NCBI GenBank assembly: GCA_965215165.1
Contig: CBDCCX010000006.1
Location: 1,984,001 to 2,048,000, forward strand
DNA length: 64,000 nt
Direction: 5' to 3'
DNA from: JANQRZ01 sp965215165
GTDB lineage: Bacteria; Bacteroidota; Rhodothermia; Rhodothermales; JANQRZ01
Shown here in pieces: positions 51,312-60,097 of the stretch (within the stretch, counting starts at the first letter, position 1; each line of letters opens with the position of its first letter). The position numbers and the translations under genes were made by a program. The notes under the pieces are model-generated. The model saw only the letters and a program-made list of their open reading frames with translations, ran no database searches and was not told the origin of the DNA.

Positions 51312-53885
51312 TTAGCTCACCACGAAGTTGACGAGGCGGCCGGGCACGTAGATCTCCTTACGGACCGTGCCCTCAGCGAGGTAGCGCGCGACGTTTTCCT
51401 CGGCCCGCGCCGCCTCGAGCACCGCCTCTTTCGAGGCGTCGGCCGCTACGGTGATCGTCCCGCGCAGCTTGCCGTTGACCTGCACCGCGATCTCGACCTC
51501 GTCCTCCTTCAGGAGCGCTTCGTCGTACTCCGGCCACCGCGCGTAGGTCAGGCTCTCACTGTGCCCGAGGCGGTGCCACAGCTCCTCGCCGAGGTGCGGC
51601 GCGAACGGGGCGAGCAGCAGGACGAACGCCTCGAGGACGGGCCGGGGCGTGGCCTCCCACTTGAGGGCCGCATTCGCGAACTCCATCATCGCCGAGATGG
51701 CCGTGTTGAAGCGCAGGCCGTCGAGGTCCTCGGTGACCTTCTTGATGGCGGCGTGGAGCGTGCGGAGGTGCTCCTTCGTCGGCTCGCCGTCCGTGACGGG
51801 CTGCTCCGTCGCCAGCCGCCAGACGCGATTGAGGAAGCGGTGGACGCCCTCGACACCGCTCGTGCTCCAGGGCTTGGTCTGCTCCAGCGGCCCCATGAAC
51901 ATCTCGTAGAGCCTCAGCGAGTCCGCGCCGTACTCCGCCACCACGTCGTCGGGGTTGACGACGTTCCCCCGGCTCTTGGACATCTTGTGCGCCCGCGCCT
52001 CGACCTCGACCTCCGGCTCGGCTGTGAGGACGAAACCGTCGCCGCGCTTCTCGACGCGGTCGGCGTCGACCGTCGAGGCGGTGCCGTCGCGCGTGACGGT
52101 GTACTCCATCTCGCCGAGGATCATGCCCTGGTTGACGAGCCGGGCGAACGGCTCGTCGGTCGAGACCACGCCCGCGTCGAAGAGGACTTTGTGCCAGAAC
52201 CGGGCGTAGAGCAGGTGCAGCACGGCGTGCTCCGCGCCGCCGACGTAGAGATCGACCGGCATCCAGTACCGCTCCTTCTCGGGATCGACGAGCGCGTCGG
52301 CGTTGTCCGGGTCGAGGTAGCGGAGGTAGTACCAGCACGAGCCGGCCCACTGCGGCATCGTGTTGGTCTCGCGCACCGCCGGCTGCCCGTCGAGCTCGGT
52401 GTTCACCCACTCGGGGATGCCGGCGAGCGGGCTTTCGCCGGTGCCGGTCGGCTCGTAGCGCTCGACGGCGGGAAGCGTCACCGGGAGCGCGTCGTCGGGC
52501 AGCGGCGTCGGCTCGCCGTCGACGAAGACGATGGGGAACGGCTCGCCCCAGTAGCGCTGCCGGCTGAAGAGCCAGTCGCGGAGCTTGTAGGTGACTGTCG
52601 CCCGCCCGACGCCCTCGCTCTCGAGCCATTCGGTCATCTTCACCTTCGCCTCGTCTACGCCCAGGCCGTTGAGGTCGATGCCCTGCTCGGCGATGCCGGG
52701 GATCGCCCTCCCGGACGAGTCGGAGTTGGTAGCGGGGCCGTCGCCGGTGTAGGCCTCGCCGTCGAAGTCGGGCGGCGGCTCGACGGTGCGGACGATGGGC
52801 AAGCCATATTTGTCGGCGAAGTCCCAGTCGCGTTGGTCCTGGCCGGGCACGGCCATGATCGCGCCGGTGCCGTAGCTAGCGAGGACGTAGTCGGCGATCC
52901 AGACCGGGATGTGCTGACCCGTCGCCGGGTTGAGGGCGTGGCCGCCGGTGAAGACGCCGGTCTTGTCCTTTTGCAGCTCGGTCCGCTCGAGGTCACTCTT
53001 GAGCGCAGCGAGGGTGCGGTACTGCTCGACGGCCTCGGCCTGCTCCGGCGTCGTGATCTCGCCGACGAGCGGGTGCTCCGGGGCGAGGACCATGAAGGTC
53101 GCGCCGAAGAGCGTGTCGGGCCGGGTGGTGAAGACGCGGAGGGTCCGCTCGGCGTGGCCGAAGACGGAGAAGTCGACCTCCGCCCCCTCGCTGCGGCCGA
53201 TCCAGTTGCGCTGCATCTCCTTCAAGGACTCCGGCCAGCCCAGCTCGTCGAGGCCGCTCAGCAGGCGCTCGGCGTAGGCCGTGATCCTGAGCATCCACTG
53301 CCGCATCGGGCGGCGGACGACCGGGTGGTTCCCGCGCTCGCTCCGCCCGTCGATGACCTCCTCGTTCGCCAGGACCGTCCCGAGCGCGGGGCACCAGTTG
53401 ACCGGCACCTCGGCCTGATACGCCAGCCCTTTCTCGTAGAGCCGGAGGAAGATCCACTGCGTCCACCGGACGTAGCCGGGGTTGGTGGTATCGACCTCGC
53501 GGCTCCAGTCGTAGGAGAAGCCGAGCATCTTGAGCTGCTCGCGGAAGCGGGCGATGTTGCGCTCGGTGGTGGCGCGCGGGTGCGTGCCGGTCTCGACGGC
53601 GTACTGCTCGGCCGGCAGCCCGAAGGCGTCCCAGCCGATGGGGTGGAGCACGTTGAAGCCCTGCATCCGCCGGGCGCGCGCCAGGATGTCGGTCGCCGTG
53701 TAGCCCTCCGGGTGGCCGACGTGCAGGCCGGCCCCGCTCGGGTAGGGAAACATGTCGAGGACGTAGTACTTCGGCTTGCTCGCGTCGAAGCCCGCGTCGC
53801 CGGGGCCTGGCGTCTTGAAGGTCTCGTGCGCCTCCCAGTGGCGCTGCCAGCGGGGTTCGATCTCGTCGAAGGGGTAACCGGCCAT
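51312..53885 (-). CDS. leuS: Leucine--tRNA ligase
   Basis: An 857-residue class Ia synthetase. The HIGH motif appears as HVGH at residues 55-58 and the KMSKS loop at 634-638. The CP1 editing domain lies between (~225-410), with TTRPDTLFGATFMVLAPEHPL. The anticodon-binding and C-terminal domains follow (VEIAVQVNGKLRGTITV near the end). Length and order are those of bacterial LeuRS. The ATG at 53883-53885 is used. Confidence 0.97.
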   Translation of the reverse strand: MAGYPFDEIEPRWQRHWEAHETFKTPGPGDAGFDASKPKYYVLDMFPYPSGAGLHVGHPEGYTATDILARARRMQGFNVLHPIGWDAFGLPAEQYAVETGTHPRATTERNIARFREQLKMLGFSYDWSREVDTTNPGYVRWTQWIFLRLYEKGLAYQAEVPVNWCPALGTVLANEEVIDGRSERGNHPVVRRPMRQWMLRITAYAERLLSGLDELGWPESLKEMQRNWIGRSEGAEVDFSVFGHAERTLRVFTTRPDTLFGATFMVLAPEHPLVGEITTPEQAEAVEQYRTLAALKSDLERTELQKDKTGVFTGGHALNPATGQHIPVWIADYVLASYGTGAIMAVPGQDQRDWDFADKYGLPIVRTVEPPPDFDGEAYTGDGPATNSDSSGRAIPGIAEQGIDLNGLGVDEAKVKMTEWLESEGVGRATVTYKLRDWLFSRQRYWGEPFPIVFVDGEPTPLPDDALPVTLPAVERYEPTGTGESPLAGIPEWVNTELDGQPAVRETNTMPQWAGSCWYYLRYLDPDNADALVDPEKERYWMPVDLYVGGAEHAVLHLLYARFWHKVLFDAGVVSTDEPFARLVNQGMILGEMEYTVTRDGTASTVDADRVEKRGDGFVLTAEPEVEVEARAHKMSKSRGNVVNPDDVVAEYGADSLRLYEMFMGPLEQTKPWSTSGVEGVHRFLNRVWRLATEQPVTDGEPTKEHLRTLHAAIKKVTEDLDGLRFNTAISAMMEFANAALKWEATPRPVLEAFVLLLAPFAPHLGEELWHRLGHSESLTYARWPEYDEALLKEDEVEIAVQVNGKLRGTITVAADASKEAVLEAARAEENVARYLAEGTVRKEIYVPGRLVNFVVS

Positions 53886-53897
53886 GTGTATTTATGG

Positions 53898-53962
53898 ATC
53901 GGGGGATCGGAGAATTGAGGGATTGACCGTCGGCAATCGAGCGCTCAACCCCCGGTCAATCT
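53898..53962. repeat. Inverted repeat upstream of leuS (ATCGGGGG family, copy 2)
   Basis: ATCGGGGGATCGGAG...ATTGAGG, the same word order as at 14842. GATTGACCG (53921-53929) pairs exactly with CGGTCAATC (53953-53961). It lies in the leader side of leuS. Confidence 0.55.
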
Positions 53963-53982
53963 GCTGCTCGATGGAGAAACGG

Positions 53983-54837
53983 TCAGCCGTCGCTGGCACG
54001 CATCGTGTCGAGGTCGATCTCGCCGGCCGCGTCGAGGTCGAGGAGGGCTTGGGCGAACCGCTGCCCGGCGTCCGTGATGGCCCCGACGAGTGCCGCGCTC
54101 ACCGCCTCGCGCCCGAGCCGGAGCCCGTACTGCGCCGTCGGCATCTCGACCAGGTCGAGGTAGGCGTCGAGGTCTTCGTCCGGCACCTCGCGGTAGGCGT
54201 AGAGCGCGCTGCCGCGCATGGCTCCGCCGACGTTGGCCTCCAGCATCGGCCGCACCCGGGCGCGGACCGAGTCGGCCGGCGTCGGGGCCTCGTTCGAGAG
54301 CGCGGCCGTCGACTCCTGCATCGCCACGATGATGTCGAGGTAGAGCTCCACGCCCGCCTCGGCGTCACCGGTGAGGGCGAGGTAGCGGTCCATCTGCGCC
54401 TCGCGCTCGGGACTGATCTCGGTCGCGGCGAAGCTGCCGGTCATGGCGTACATCTGCATCGCCACCTGCGCGTCCGCGTCCTCCGACGCCGCCTCCTGGA
54501 GCGCCTGCATCTGCCCGACGAGCGGCTGGTCGTACCACGGCAGCGCGGCTTCCAGGCTATCGGCCTCGCCTTCCGCCTCGACATAGGCCCGCGCTCGGGC
54601 CGTGAGGGCGTCGGCGCTCAGCGCTCCGGCGTAGATCGCCTGGAGCGGGGCCCGAGCCGGCTCGGGAAGCTGACCCGCCGCCTGCCCATGCACCTGCTGA
54701 CCGATCTGCTCGCCGACGGCTCCGAGCTGATCCGGCAGCCCGCTCGCGTCGAGGTACGCCTCGGCGAGATCGGCCGAGACCTGGGCCGAGGCCGGGAGCG
54801 TGACGAGGAGGACAAGGACCGGAGCGAGGAGGCGCAT
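53983..54837 (-). CDS. Exported alpha-helical protein, weakly DUF2059-like
   Basis: A 284-residue exported protein with a clear signal peptide (MRLLAPVLVLLVTLPASAQ). The mature part is helical: SADLAEAYLDASGLPDQLGAVGEQIGQQV near the start, then two similar arrangements, which is reminiscent of DUF2059 repeats. No catalytic motif was found, and Cys is absent. The ATG at 54835-54837 gives the signal at once. Function unknown. Confidence 0.7.
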   Translation of the reverse strand: MRLLAPVLVLLVTLPASAQVSADLAEAYLDASGLPDQLGAVGEQIGQQVHGQAAGQLPEPARAPLQAIYAGALSADALTARARAYVEAEGEADSLEAALPWYDQPLVGQMQALQEAASEDADAQVAMQMYAMTGSFAATEISPEREAQMDRYLALTGDAEAGVELYLDIIVAMQESTAALSNEAPTPADSVRARVRPMLEANVGGAMRGSALYAYREVPDEDLDAYLDLVEMPTAQYGLRLGREAVSAALVGAITDAGQRFAQALLDLDAAGEIDLDTMRASDG

Positions 54838-54914
54838 GACAGCGAGAGGCCGGATGGCAGAGACGGGAAGGGGGCCGACTACGCGCCACCCCTTGACCGG
54901 TTGCGCGTCCACCG

Positions 54915-55505
54915 TCACAGCACGACGCCGATCAGAACCACCGCCGCCACGGCGATGACGACGAAGTTCAGCCCGAACGCGGCGACGAGCGCGAGCGCGA
55001 ACGGCAGGCTCGCCAGCCGCGCGAACCGGGCCAGCGCGACGGTCCGCAGCCACGACCCGCGCGTGTCCAGCACCACTCCCCGCAGCCGCCACAGCACCCC
55101 GACCACGCCGACGAGCCGCCCCGCTCGGCCTTCGGTGGAAGACCCCGAGGCCCGCGACGCTGCCTCCGCTGCGGTCTCCCGAACCGCGCCGGGCACCGCC
55201 CGCAGCCGCGCCGGTAGGTCGAGCACCTCGCGCAGCGTGCCCACCGCCAGCCACGTCCCCGCCGCCGGCACGAGCAGCACCCCGAGCGCGAGCACCGCGA
55301 AGGGCGTCTTCGCCGACAGCGGCCACACCGCCGCCCCGAGCCAGATCCCCCACAGCGCTACCGCCGCCACGGCCGAGACCATGCCGACAGCGCGGACCTT
55401 GCCGACGACGCTTCGCACGGCCGGGACGAGACCGCGCAGCCGGTCGGCTGACGTAGCCTCGACCGCCGGAAGCGGCTCAGGAGAGACAGAGCGGGGCGGT
55501 TCCAC
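54915..55505 (-). CDS. Multi-helix membrane protein, unknown family
   Basis: A 196-residue protein with about four hydrophobic helices (AVGMVSAVAAVALWGIWLGAAV, TPFAVLALGVLLVPAAGTWLAV, LPFALALVAAFGLNFVVIAVAA, and the VVLIGVVL end). Between the pairs lies a cytoplasmic Ala/Arg-rich stretch. No family recognised. It is the second of two minus-strand genes of unknown function, 77 bases from the exported helical protein. Confidence 0.65.
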   Translation of the reverse strand: MEPPRSVSPEPLPAVEATSADRLRGLVPAVRSVVGKVRAVGMVSAVAAVALWGIWLGAAVWPLSAKTPFAVLALGVLLVPAAGTWLAVGTLREVLDLPARLRAVPGAVRETAAEAASRASGSSTEGRAGRLVGVVGVLWRLRGVVLDTRGSWLRTVALARFARLASLPFALALVAAFGLNFVVIAVAAVVLIGVVL

Positions 55506-55614
55506 AGGCGGAGCGGTGGGTGGGATGCGGAATCTACTCGACGGAGCGGCGGGTGGCCTTACTTTCCTTTGTGCATCTCACAGGACCCCAGCCAAGCACC
55601 ACGACCTCGGAACG

Positions 55615-56028
55615 ATGGATCTCAAAGCCGCTCTCTCGAACGCCCGCACGATTGCCGTCGTCGGCTGCTCGCCGCGCGAGACGCGGACCAGCCACCGCAT
55701 CGCCCGCTACCTCCAGGGCGCAGGCTACACCGTCGTCCCGATCAACCCGAACCACGACGAGCTGCTCGCCCTCCCGTGCTACCCCGACCTGCTGCACGTC
55801 CCCGAGGACACCGAGATCGACATCGTGAACGTCTACCGGCAGCCGCGCTTCACCGAGGGCGTCGTGCAGGACGCCGTGGACCGCAGCGAGCGGACCGCGC
55901 ACACGCCGCTCGTGTGGAGCCAGCTCGGCGTCTCCTCGCGCGAGGCCGAGCGCCTCGCCGCCGCGCACGACGTGCCCTACGTCGCCAACCGCTGCATCAT
56001 GGTCGAGCACGCCCGGCTTCTCGGTTAA
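55615..56028 (+). CDS. CoA-binding domain protein (YccU-like)
   Basis: A 137-residue single Rossmann-type CoA-binding domain. Signatures: TIAVVGCSPRETRTSHRIARYL, GYTVVPINPNHDEL, EIDIVNVYRQPRF, VWSQLGVSSREAERLA and VANRCIMVEHARLL, as in the YccU family of CoA-binding proteins. Its biological role is not settled. The stop is directly followed by repeat A copy 2. Confidence 0.92.
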   Translation: MDLKAALSNARTIAVVGCSPRETRTSHRIARYLQGAGYTVVPINPNHDELLALPCYPDLLHVPEDTEIDIVNVYRQPRFTEGVVQDAVDRSERTAHTPLVWSQLGVSSREAERLAAAHDVPYVANRCIMVEHARLLG

Positions 56029-56185
56029 GGGCCTGTCCGAAAAGCCCGCTCGCTGCGCCTGGCGGCACGCCCCCGTGCTTCGTTGCGCTGCATCGCCGAT
56101 GCTCACGCATCGTCTGCTTCGCGCGCCCTGCTCAGGGACCGCTCGCTCAGGCTCCGCTGGTCAAACCGACTTCCCGGACAGACCC
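56029..56185. repeat. MITE-like repeat A, copy 2 (inverse orientation)
   Basis: The ends GGGCCTGTCCGAAAAG and CTTCCCGGACAGACCC are imperfect inverted repeats. Read on the minus strand the inside contains GCGCGCGAAGCA and GGCGATGCAGCGCAACG, exactly as in the copy at 39108-39268. It starts immediately after the CoA-binding gene stop. Confidence 0.7.
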
Positions 56186-56204
56186 CGAATGACCGCTCGG
56201 CGCG

Positions 56205-56825
56205 TCAGTCCACGCCGTAGCGCCACGTCATCGCCGCAAGGTCGTTGCCCGCGAAGCGCAGGCGGAGGACCACCGGGGTCGGGCTCTCGGGCACGCTTTC
56301 GACTAGCTCGACGAGCGCATCGCCGGTGAGCACAGCTTTCCCGAAGCGCCGCCGCGCCGCCGAGCGCCGCATCCCGACGTGCAACCCCTCGGCGGTTTCG
56401 TAGTCCGTCCCCGTCACCCGGACCTCTCGGAGAGTCTCCTCCCCGCCCGCCGCCTCATAGACGTCGAGGGCGAGCCCGTCGTAGACGAGCGTGCGGAGCG
56501 TGTCGACCTGCCCGGCGACCTCGCGGCTCTCGACCGGCCGCGCCTCGGTCCGCTGCGGCACGGCGAGGCGGCTCAGCACGGCTAGCGAGCCGTCCTCCCA
56601 ACGATGGTACGCCCCTCGGAGCAGATCCGAAAGGGGCACGCCGGGACGAGCCGACGCAGTGGCTTCCGACGCAGTGGCTTCCGACGCAGCGGCTTCCGGC
56701 TTCGTGGCCTCCGGCTCCGTAGTCTGCGGCGCTCGGTCCGCCGGCGCTTCCTCCCGCTGCGGCTCCGTCGCGCACGCCGCGAGCGCGAGGCCGAGGGACC
56801 AGGCGACGAGCAGACGGCGAACCAT
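56205..56825 (-). CDS. Predicted lipoprotein with SEATA repeats, unknown family
   Basis: A 206-residue protein with a lipoprotein signal (LLVAWSLGLALAACAT; Cys about residue 18). A linker of Glu/Ala/Pro follows, containing three 5-residue repeats (SEATA type) encoded by 15-base tandem units at 56651-56695. The C-terminal ~135 residues form a folded domain (DTLRTLVYDGLALDVYEA, GLHVGMRRSAARRRFG). No family recognised. The ATG at 56823-56825 directly precedes the signal. Confidence 0.78.
   Translation of the reverse strand: MVRRLLVAWSLGLALAACATEPQREEAPADRAPQTTEPEATKPEAAASEATASEATASARPGVPLSDLLRGAYHRWEDGSLAVLSRLAVPQRTEARPVESREVAGQVDTLRTLVYDGLALDVYEAAGGEETLREVRVTGTDYETAEGLHVGMRRSAARRRFGKAVLTGDALVELVESVPESPTPVVLRLRFAGNDLAAMTWRYGVD
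56651..56695. repeat. Three 15-base tandem repeats inside the lipoprotein gene
   Basis: Units CCGACGCAGTGGCTT at 56651, 56666 and 56681 (one base differs in the third). In frame, they code for a five-residue linker repeat, so copy-number change would alter linker length without a frameshift. Confidence 0.75.
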
Positions 56826-56979
56826 TCGGAAGCAGTGAGGCAGAGGACAGAACACTCGGCGCGACGCGCAACGGACTCGCTGATTTTGACAGGTCGTATC
56901 CCGGTCCCTCACCCCGTTCTCCTCCCGATCACCAGCGCCAGGCCCTCCAACGGCGGGGCGTCTCCCGCGTGACGACAAC

Positions 56980-57642
56980 TTACGGTCTGGCCTGCTCACC
57001 CGTCAGCCGCTCGAAGCGGGCGACCTCCTCGCGCAGCCGGACGCGCATCGGCTCCAGGCGGGGGTCGTCGAAGCGGTCCGAGGCGGCGAGGACGGCGTGG
57101 AAGTACCACCGCTGCTCAGGCGGTCCGGCCGAGAGAGCCTCGGGGCCGTCGCCGAAAATGTCGAGGCCGGCCTCGATGCCCTGGTTCATCGTCCAGACGT
57201 TGTGGAGCTTGTCGGCGAGCGAGATCGCCATGCTCTCGGTGGAGCCGGCACGGAGGGTCCGCACGTACGTCTCCTTGCGGAAGCGCCACGGGAGGAAGTG
57301 GCCGTCGTCTCCGATCTTGGGCTCGGTGACGCCGCGCACCCGGTCGGCGACGGCCGCGCCCATGAGAGCTACCAAGCCCTCGTGGCTCATCGTGTGGCGG
57401 TGCTGGTTGCCGTCCTCCAGCATGTCGTGCAGGAAGGCGGCGGCGACGGTCTCGTCGTCCCACCCGGCGCGCTGGGTGATGAGGGCGACGGCGCTGAGGT
57501 GCGCCATCACCGGAATCCGCATCACGGCCTCGGGCGGCGGGTCGTAGGGGCGCTGCCGCCACCGGCTCTTGCGGTAGGTCCGGTCGTGCCACTCCGCCGC
57601 GATCTCGATGGCCTGCTCGACGAGGGGAGAGAAGAGGAGCAT
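56980..57642 (-). CDS. HD-domain hydrolase, MESH1/SpoT-like
   Basis: A 220-residue metal-dependent HD hydrolase. His19 (AAEWHDRTYRK), His48 (PVMAHLSAVA), His72-Asp73 with Glu76-Asp77 (FLHDMLED) and Asp144 (ISLADKLHNVW) follow the spacing of small (p)ppGpp hydrolases such as MESH1. No synthetase or regulatory domain is present. ppGpp hydrolysis is the likely activity, but other nucleotide substrates cannot be excluded. The ATG at 57640-57642 is used. Confidence 0.8.
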   Translation of the reverse strand: MLLFSPLVEQAIEIAAEWHDRTYRKSRWRQRPYDPPPEAVMRIPVMAHLSAVALITQRAGWDDETVAAAFLHDMLEDGNQHRHTMSHEGLVALMGAAVADRVRGVTEPKIGDDGHFLPWRFRKETYVRTLRAGSTESMAISLADKLHNVWTMNQGIEAGLDIFGDGPEALSAGPPEQRWYFHAVLAASDRFDDPRLEPMRVRLREEVARFERLTGEQARP

Positions 57643-57721
57643 GGCGTCTCTGGTTCCTGGCTTCTCGTTTTTCGTTGTCATGAACGGTCGGACTGCTAAA
57701 CGAGAAACCAAGAACGGCAAC

Positions 57722-59365
57722 CTACAGCTCGAGGACTTGGTGCTCGCTCGTGTCGAGGCTCAGCCCGCCGAGCCAGCGGGCGACGAGGTCCGGGCCGTAT
57801 TTGTTCAGGAAGTAGAGCGCCGACAGGGTGCGCTCCTGCAGCCCGCCCGTCGGGTAGAGGCCGGCGGCGGCCTTGCCGAGCTGGTCGCGGACGACCTCGT
57901 GATTGCGCTTCTCGGCGCGGACGGCGCGGTCCTTTAGCGCGTCCAGCTCCTTTTGCAGTCCGGCGCGCGTCGCCTCGGCCGACTTGCCGAGGGTTGGGTC
58001 CACGCCAGCCACGACGGGCTTGAGCGCGTTGACGGCCTGGTGAATGTGGCTCGCCGCCTCGCCGAACGCGCCGTCGAGGTCGTGCGCCGAGCGGTCGAGC
58101 GCCACGCGCTGCCAGAGCGCCTCCAGGTCCCCGCCGAGGTCGGCGACGGTGAGGCCGTAGCGTTCGAGGATCTTCTGCACCTTGCCCTCGACGAGGGTCA
58201 GGCTCGCGCGCGGGAAGACGACGGGCATCGGCACGTCGAAGAGGTCGTAGACGCCGCGGAGCTGGGCGTAGTATGAGGCCTCGCCCGGTCCGGCGACGTA
58301 GGCCGCCGTCGGCAGCAGGCGCGCCTCGAGGACCGGGCGAAGGACGACGTTCGGGCTGAACCGCTCCGGCTCGGCGTCGAGCAGGGCGAGCAGATCGCCC
58401 TTCGCGTAGCGCCGGCCGAGGCCGCGCAGCGCGAAGCCGTCGCCGTCGGGATCGAGCGTAAAGCGCCCCTCGTCCTCCATCAGGAAGAGGTTGACCGGCA
58501 GCGGCGTCACCTGCCGGTGGAACCCCGCGTCGTCGAGCGCGGCGCTCGCCGACTCGAGCCGTTCGAGGGTCTCGGCCCAGCGCTCGATCTCCTGGCGGAA
58601 GACGTCTGCGCCGAGTCGCTTGAGCCGGGCGTCGTCGGGCGAGATGAAGACCAGGCCGGTCCCGGCGAAGAGGTGCTGCATCAGCGCGGCGAAGGCATCG
58701 CGCATCGTCTGTCCAGGGCCGTAAGCGTCGCGCACGGCCGCCATCAGGCGCTCGGTGAACTCGGTCGGCCGGAGCGCCGCCTCGAGCGCGTCGGTGGCCG
58801 CCCCGATCTCGTCGCCGAGGACGCGGCGGCCGACCGGCGTGCGGTCGTCGGAGGCGGGCAGCTCGATCCTCGCCGGATCGTTGCCACTAAGGAGGAGGGT
58901 CGCGCGGACTTCATCGAAGTCGTGGTCCTCGCCGGCCAGCCAGAACACGGGGACGACCGGCCGGCCGGTCTCGTCGGCGAGCCGCCGGGCGAGGCGGACG
59001 GCGGTGGCGGCTTTGTAGACGGTGTAGAGCGGCCCGCCGAAGAGGCCGAGCTGCTGCCCGGTCACGACGGCCGCGCTGTCCGGGTCGCGCAGCGCCTCGA
59101 TGTGGGCGCGCACAGCCGCGTCGAGACTCCCCCACGCCTGGTTCTGCTCGGCGAGCACGTCGGCGAGCGTCTCGCGGTCCCGGCCGAGGGCCGCCGCGTC
59201 GGCTGCGGCCGACGCCCGGCTGCCGGCGTCGGTCCAATCGCGAGCGAAGAAGCGGAGCGCCGCCGGGTCCCCCTTCGCATAGCGCCGGAAGAGGTCAGGG
59301 AAGCCGCCGAGGTCGCCGAACGGCAGGCGGCGGGCGACGAGCGGCGGGGCGTCAGAGGCGGACAT
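57722..59365 (-). CDS. bshC: Bacillithiol biosynthesis cysteine-adding enzyme BshC
   Basis: A 547-residue enzyme that attaches cysteine to GlcN-malate, the last step of bacillithiol synthesis. Family segments are VVTGQQLGLFGGPLYTVYKAATAVRLA, VPVFWLAGEDHDFDEV, MRDAFAALMQHLFAGTGLVFISP and ASYYAQLRGVYDLFDVPMPVVFPRASLTLVE. The long helical region near the C-terminus (~445-520) is typical. Length agrees with other BshC proteins. A terminator hairpin lies between it and the upstream DUF151 gene. Confidence 0.94.
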   Translation of the reverse strand: MSASDAPPLVARRLPFGDLGGFPDLFRRYAKGDPAALRFFARDWTDAGSRASAAADAAALGRDRETLADVLAEQNQAWGSLDAAVRAHIEALRDPDSAAVVTGQQLGLFGGPLYTVYKAATAVRLARRLADETGRPVVPVFWLAGEDHDFDEVRATLLLSGNDPARIELPASDDRTPVGRRVLGDEIGAATDALEAALRPTEFTERLMAAVRDAYGPGQTMRDAFAALMQHLFAGTGLVFISPDDARLKRLGADVFRQEIERWAETLERLESASAALDDAGFHRQVTPLPVNLFLMEDEGRFTLDPDGDGFALRGLGRRYAKGDLLALLDAEPERFSPNVVLRPVLEARLLPTAAYVAGPGEASYYAQLRGVYDLFDVPMPVVFPRASLTLVEGKVQKILERYGLTVADLGGDLEALWQRVALDRSAHDLDGAFGEAASHIHQAVNALKPVVAGVDPTLGKSAEATRAGLQKELDALKDRAVRAEKRNHEVVRDQLGKAAAGLYPTGGLQERTLSALYFLNKYGPDLVARWLGGLSLDTSEHQVLEL

Positions 59366-59374
59366 GGAGCGGGC

Positions 59375-59406
59375 AAAAAAGGAGGGGCGACGTAGGCGTC
59401 GCCCCT
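59375..59406 (-). terminator. Rho-independent terminator after the DUF151 gene
   Basis: On the minus strand AGGGGCGAC and GTCGCCCCT form a perfect 9-pair stem with a 6-base loop, followed by CC and six T. The stem word GGGGCGAC resembles the intergenic GTAGGGGCG repeats. Confidence 0.75.
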
Positions 59407-59442
59407 GGGCCGAGGTGAACTAGAGGCAGCGGCACGGCATCG

Positions 59443-60024
59443 CTAGTTCTCCTTCTGGAGCTGCTCGATTTCGTCGCGGAGCTGGGCGGCGCGCTCGTAG
59501 TCCTCGGACTCGATGGCCTTGTCGAGCTGCGCCTGCATCCGCGCCAGCGGCGAGCGAGCGGCGCGGACCTCCTCGGGCTCGGCCTCGGTGCGGGCGACGG
59601 GCGCTTCGTCCTCGTCGTCGGCCGGGATGCCGGCCTCGTCGAGCACGTCCGGGGCGACGAAGATCGGGGCCTTGCTGCGGACGGCGAGCGCGACGGCGTC
59701 CGACGGCCGGGCATCGAGCTGGTGCTCCTTGCCCGCGTAGACGTAGCGGATCTTGGCGAAGAAGGTGCCCTCGCGCAGGTCGTCGACGACGATGTCCGTG
59801 ATGTCGGCCTCGATGGCCTCGAAGAGGTCGCGCAGCAGGTCGTGCGTGAGCGGTCGGGGCGGCTGGATCTCCTCGAGCTCGAGGGCGATGGCCTGCGCCT
59901 CGAAGGCCCCGATGATGATCGGCAGGCGGCGGTTGCCGTCGAGCTCGCCGAGCACGAGCGCGTAGGCCCCGCCGCTGGAAGGGCTGGTCGAGAGACCGAT
60001 GATGTCGACTTGGATGTAGTCCAT
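59443..60024 (-). CDS. Bifunctional nuclease-domain protein (DUF151) with UVR-like tail
   Basis: A 193-residue protein. Residues ~1-130 are a BFN/DUF151 domain (YIQVDIIGLSTSPSSGGAYALVLGE, LPIIIGAFEAQAIALELE, RPLTHDLLRDLFEAIEADI, RPSDAVALAVRSKAPIF). A charged linker leads to a short UVR-type helix pair (LDKAIESEDYERAAQLRDEIEQL) like the UvrB-UvrC contact motif. DUF151 plus UVR is known in bacteria; the molecular role is uncertain. The ATG at 60022-60024 is used. Confidence 0.9.
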   Translation of the reverse strand: MDYIQVDIIGLSTSPSSGGAYALVLGELDGNRRLPIIIGAFEAQAIALELEEIQPPRPLTHDLLRDLFEAIEADITDIVVDDLREGTFFAKIRYVYAGKEHQLDARPSDAVALAVRSKAPIFVAPDVLDEAGIPADDEDEAPVARTEAEPEEVRAARSPLARMQAQLDKAIESEDYERAAQLRDEIEQLQKEN

Positions 60025-60097
60025 GATCCGGCGGAGGGCCAGGAAGATAATGACAGACCGCCGAGCGTAGAAGCCCACCCCGGCGACGGGAGGCCGT

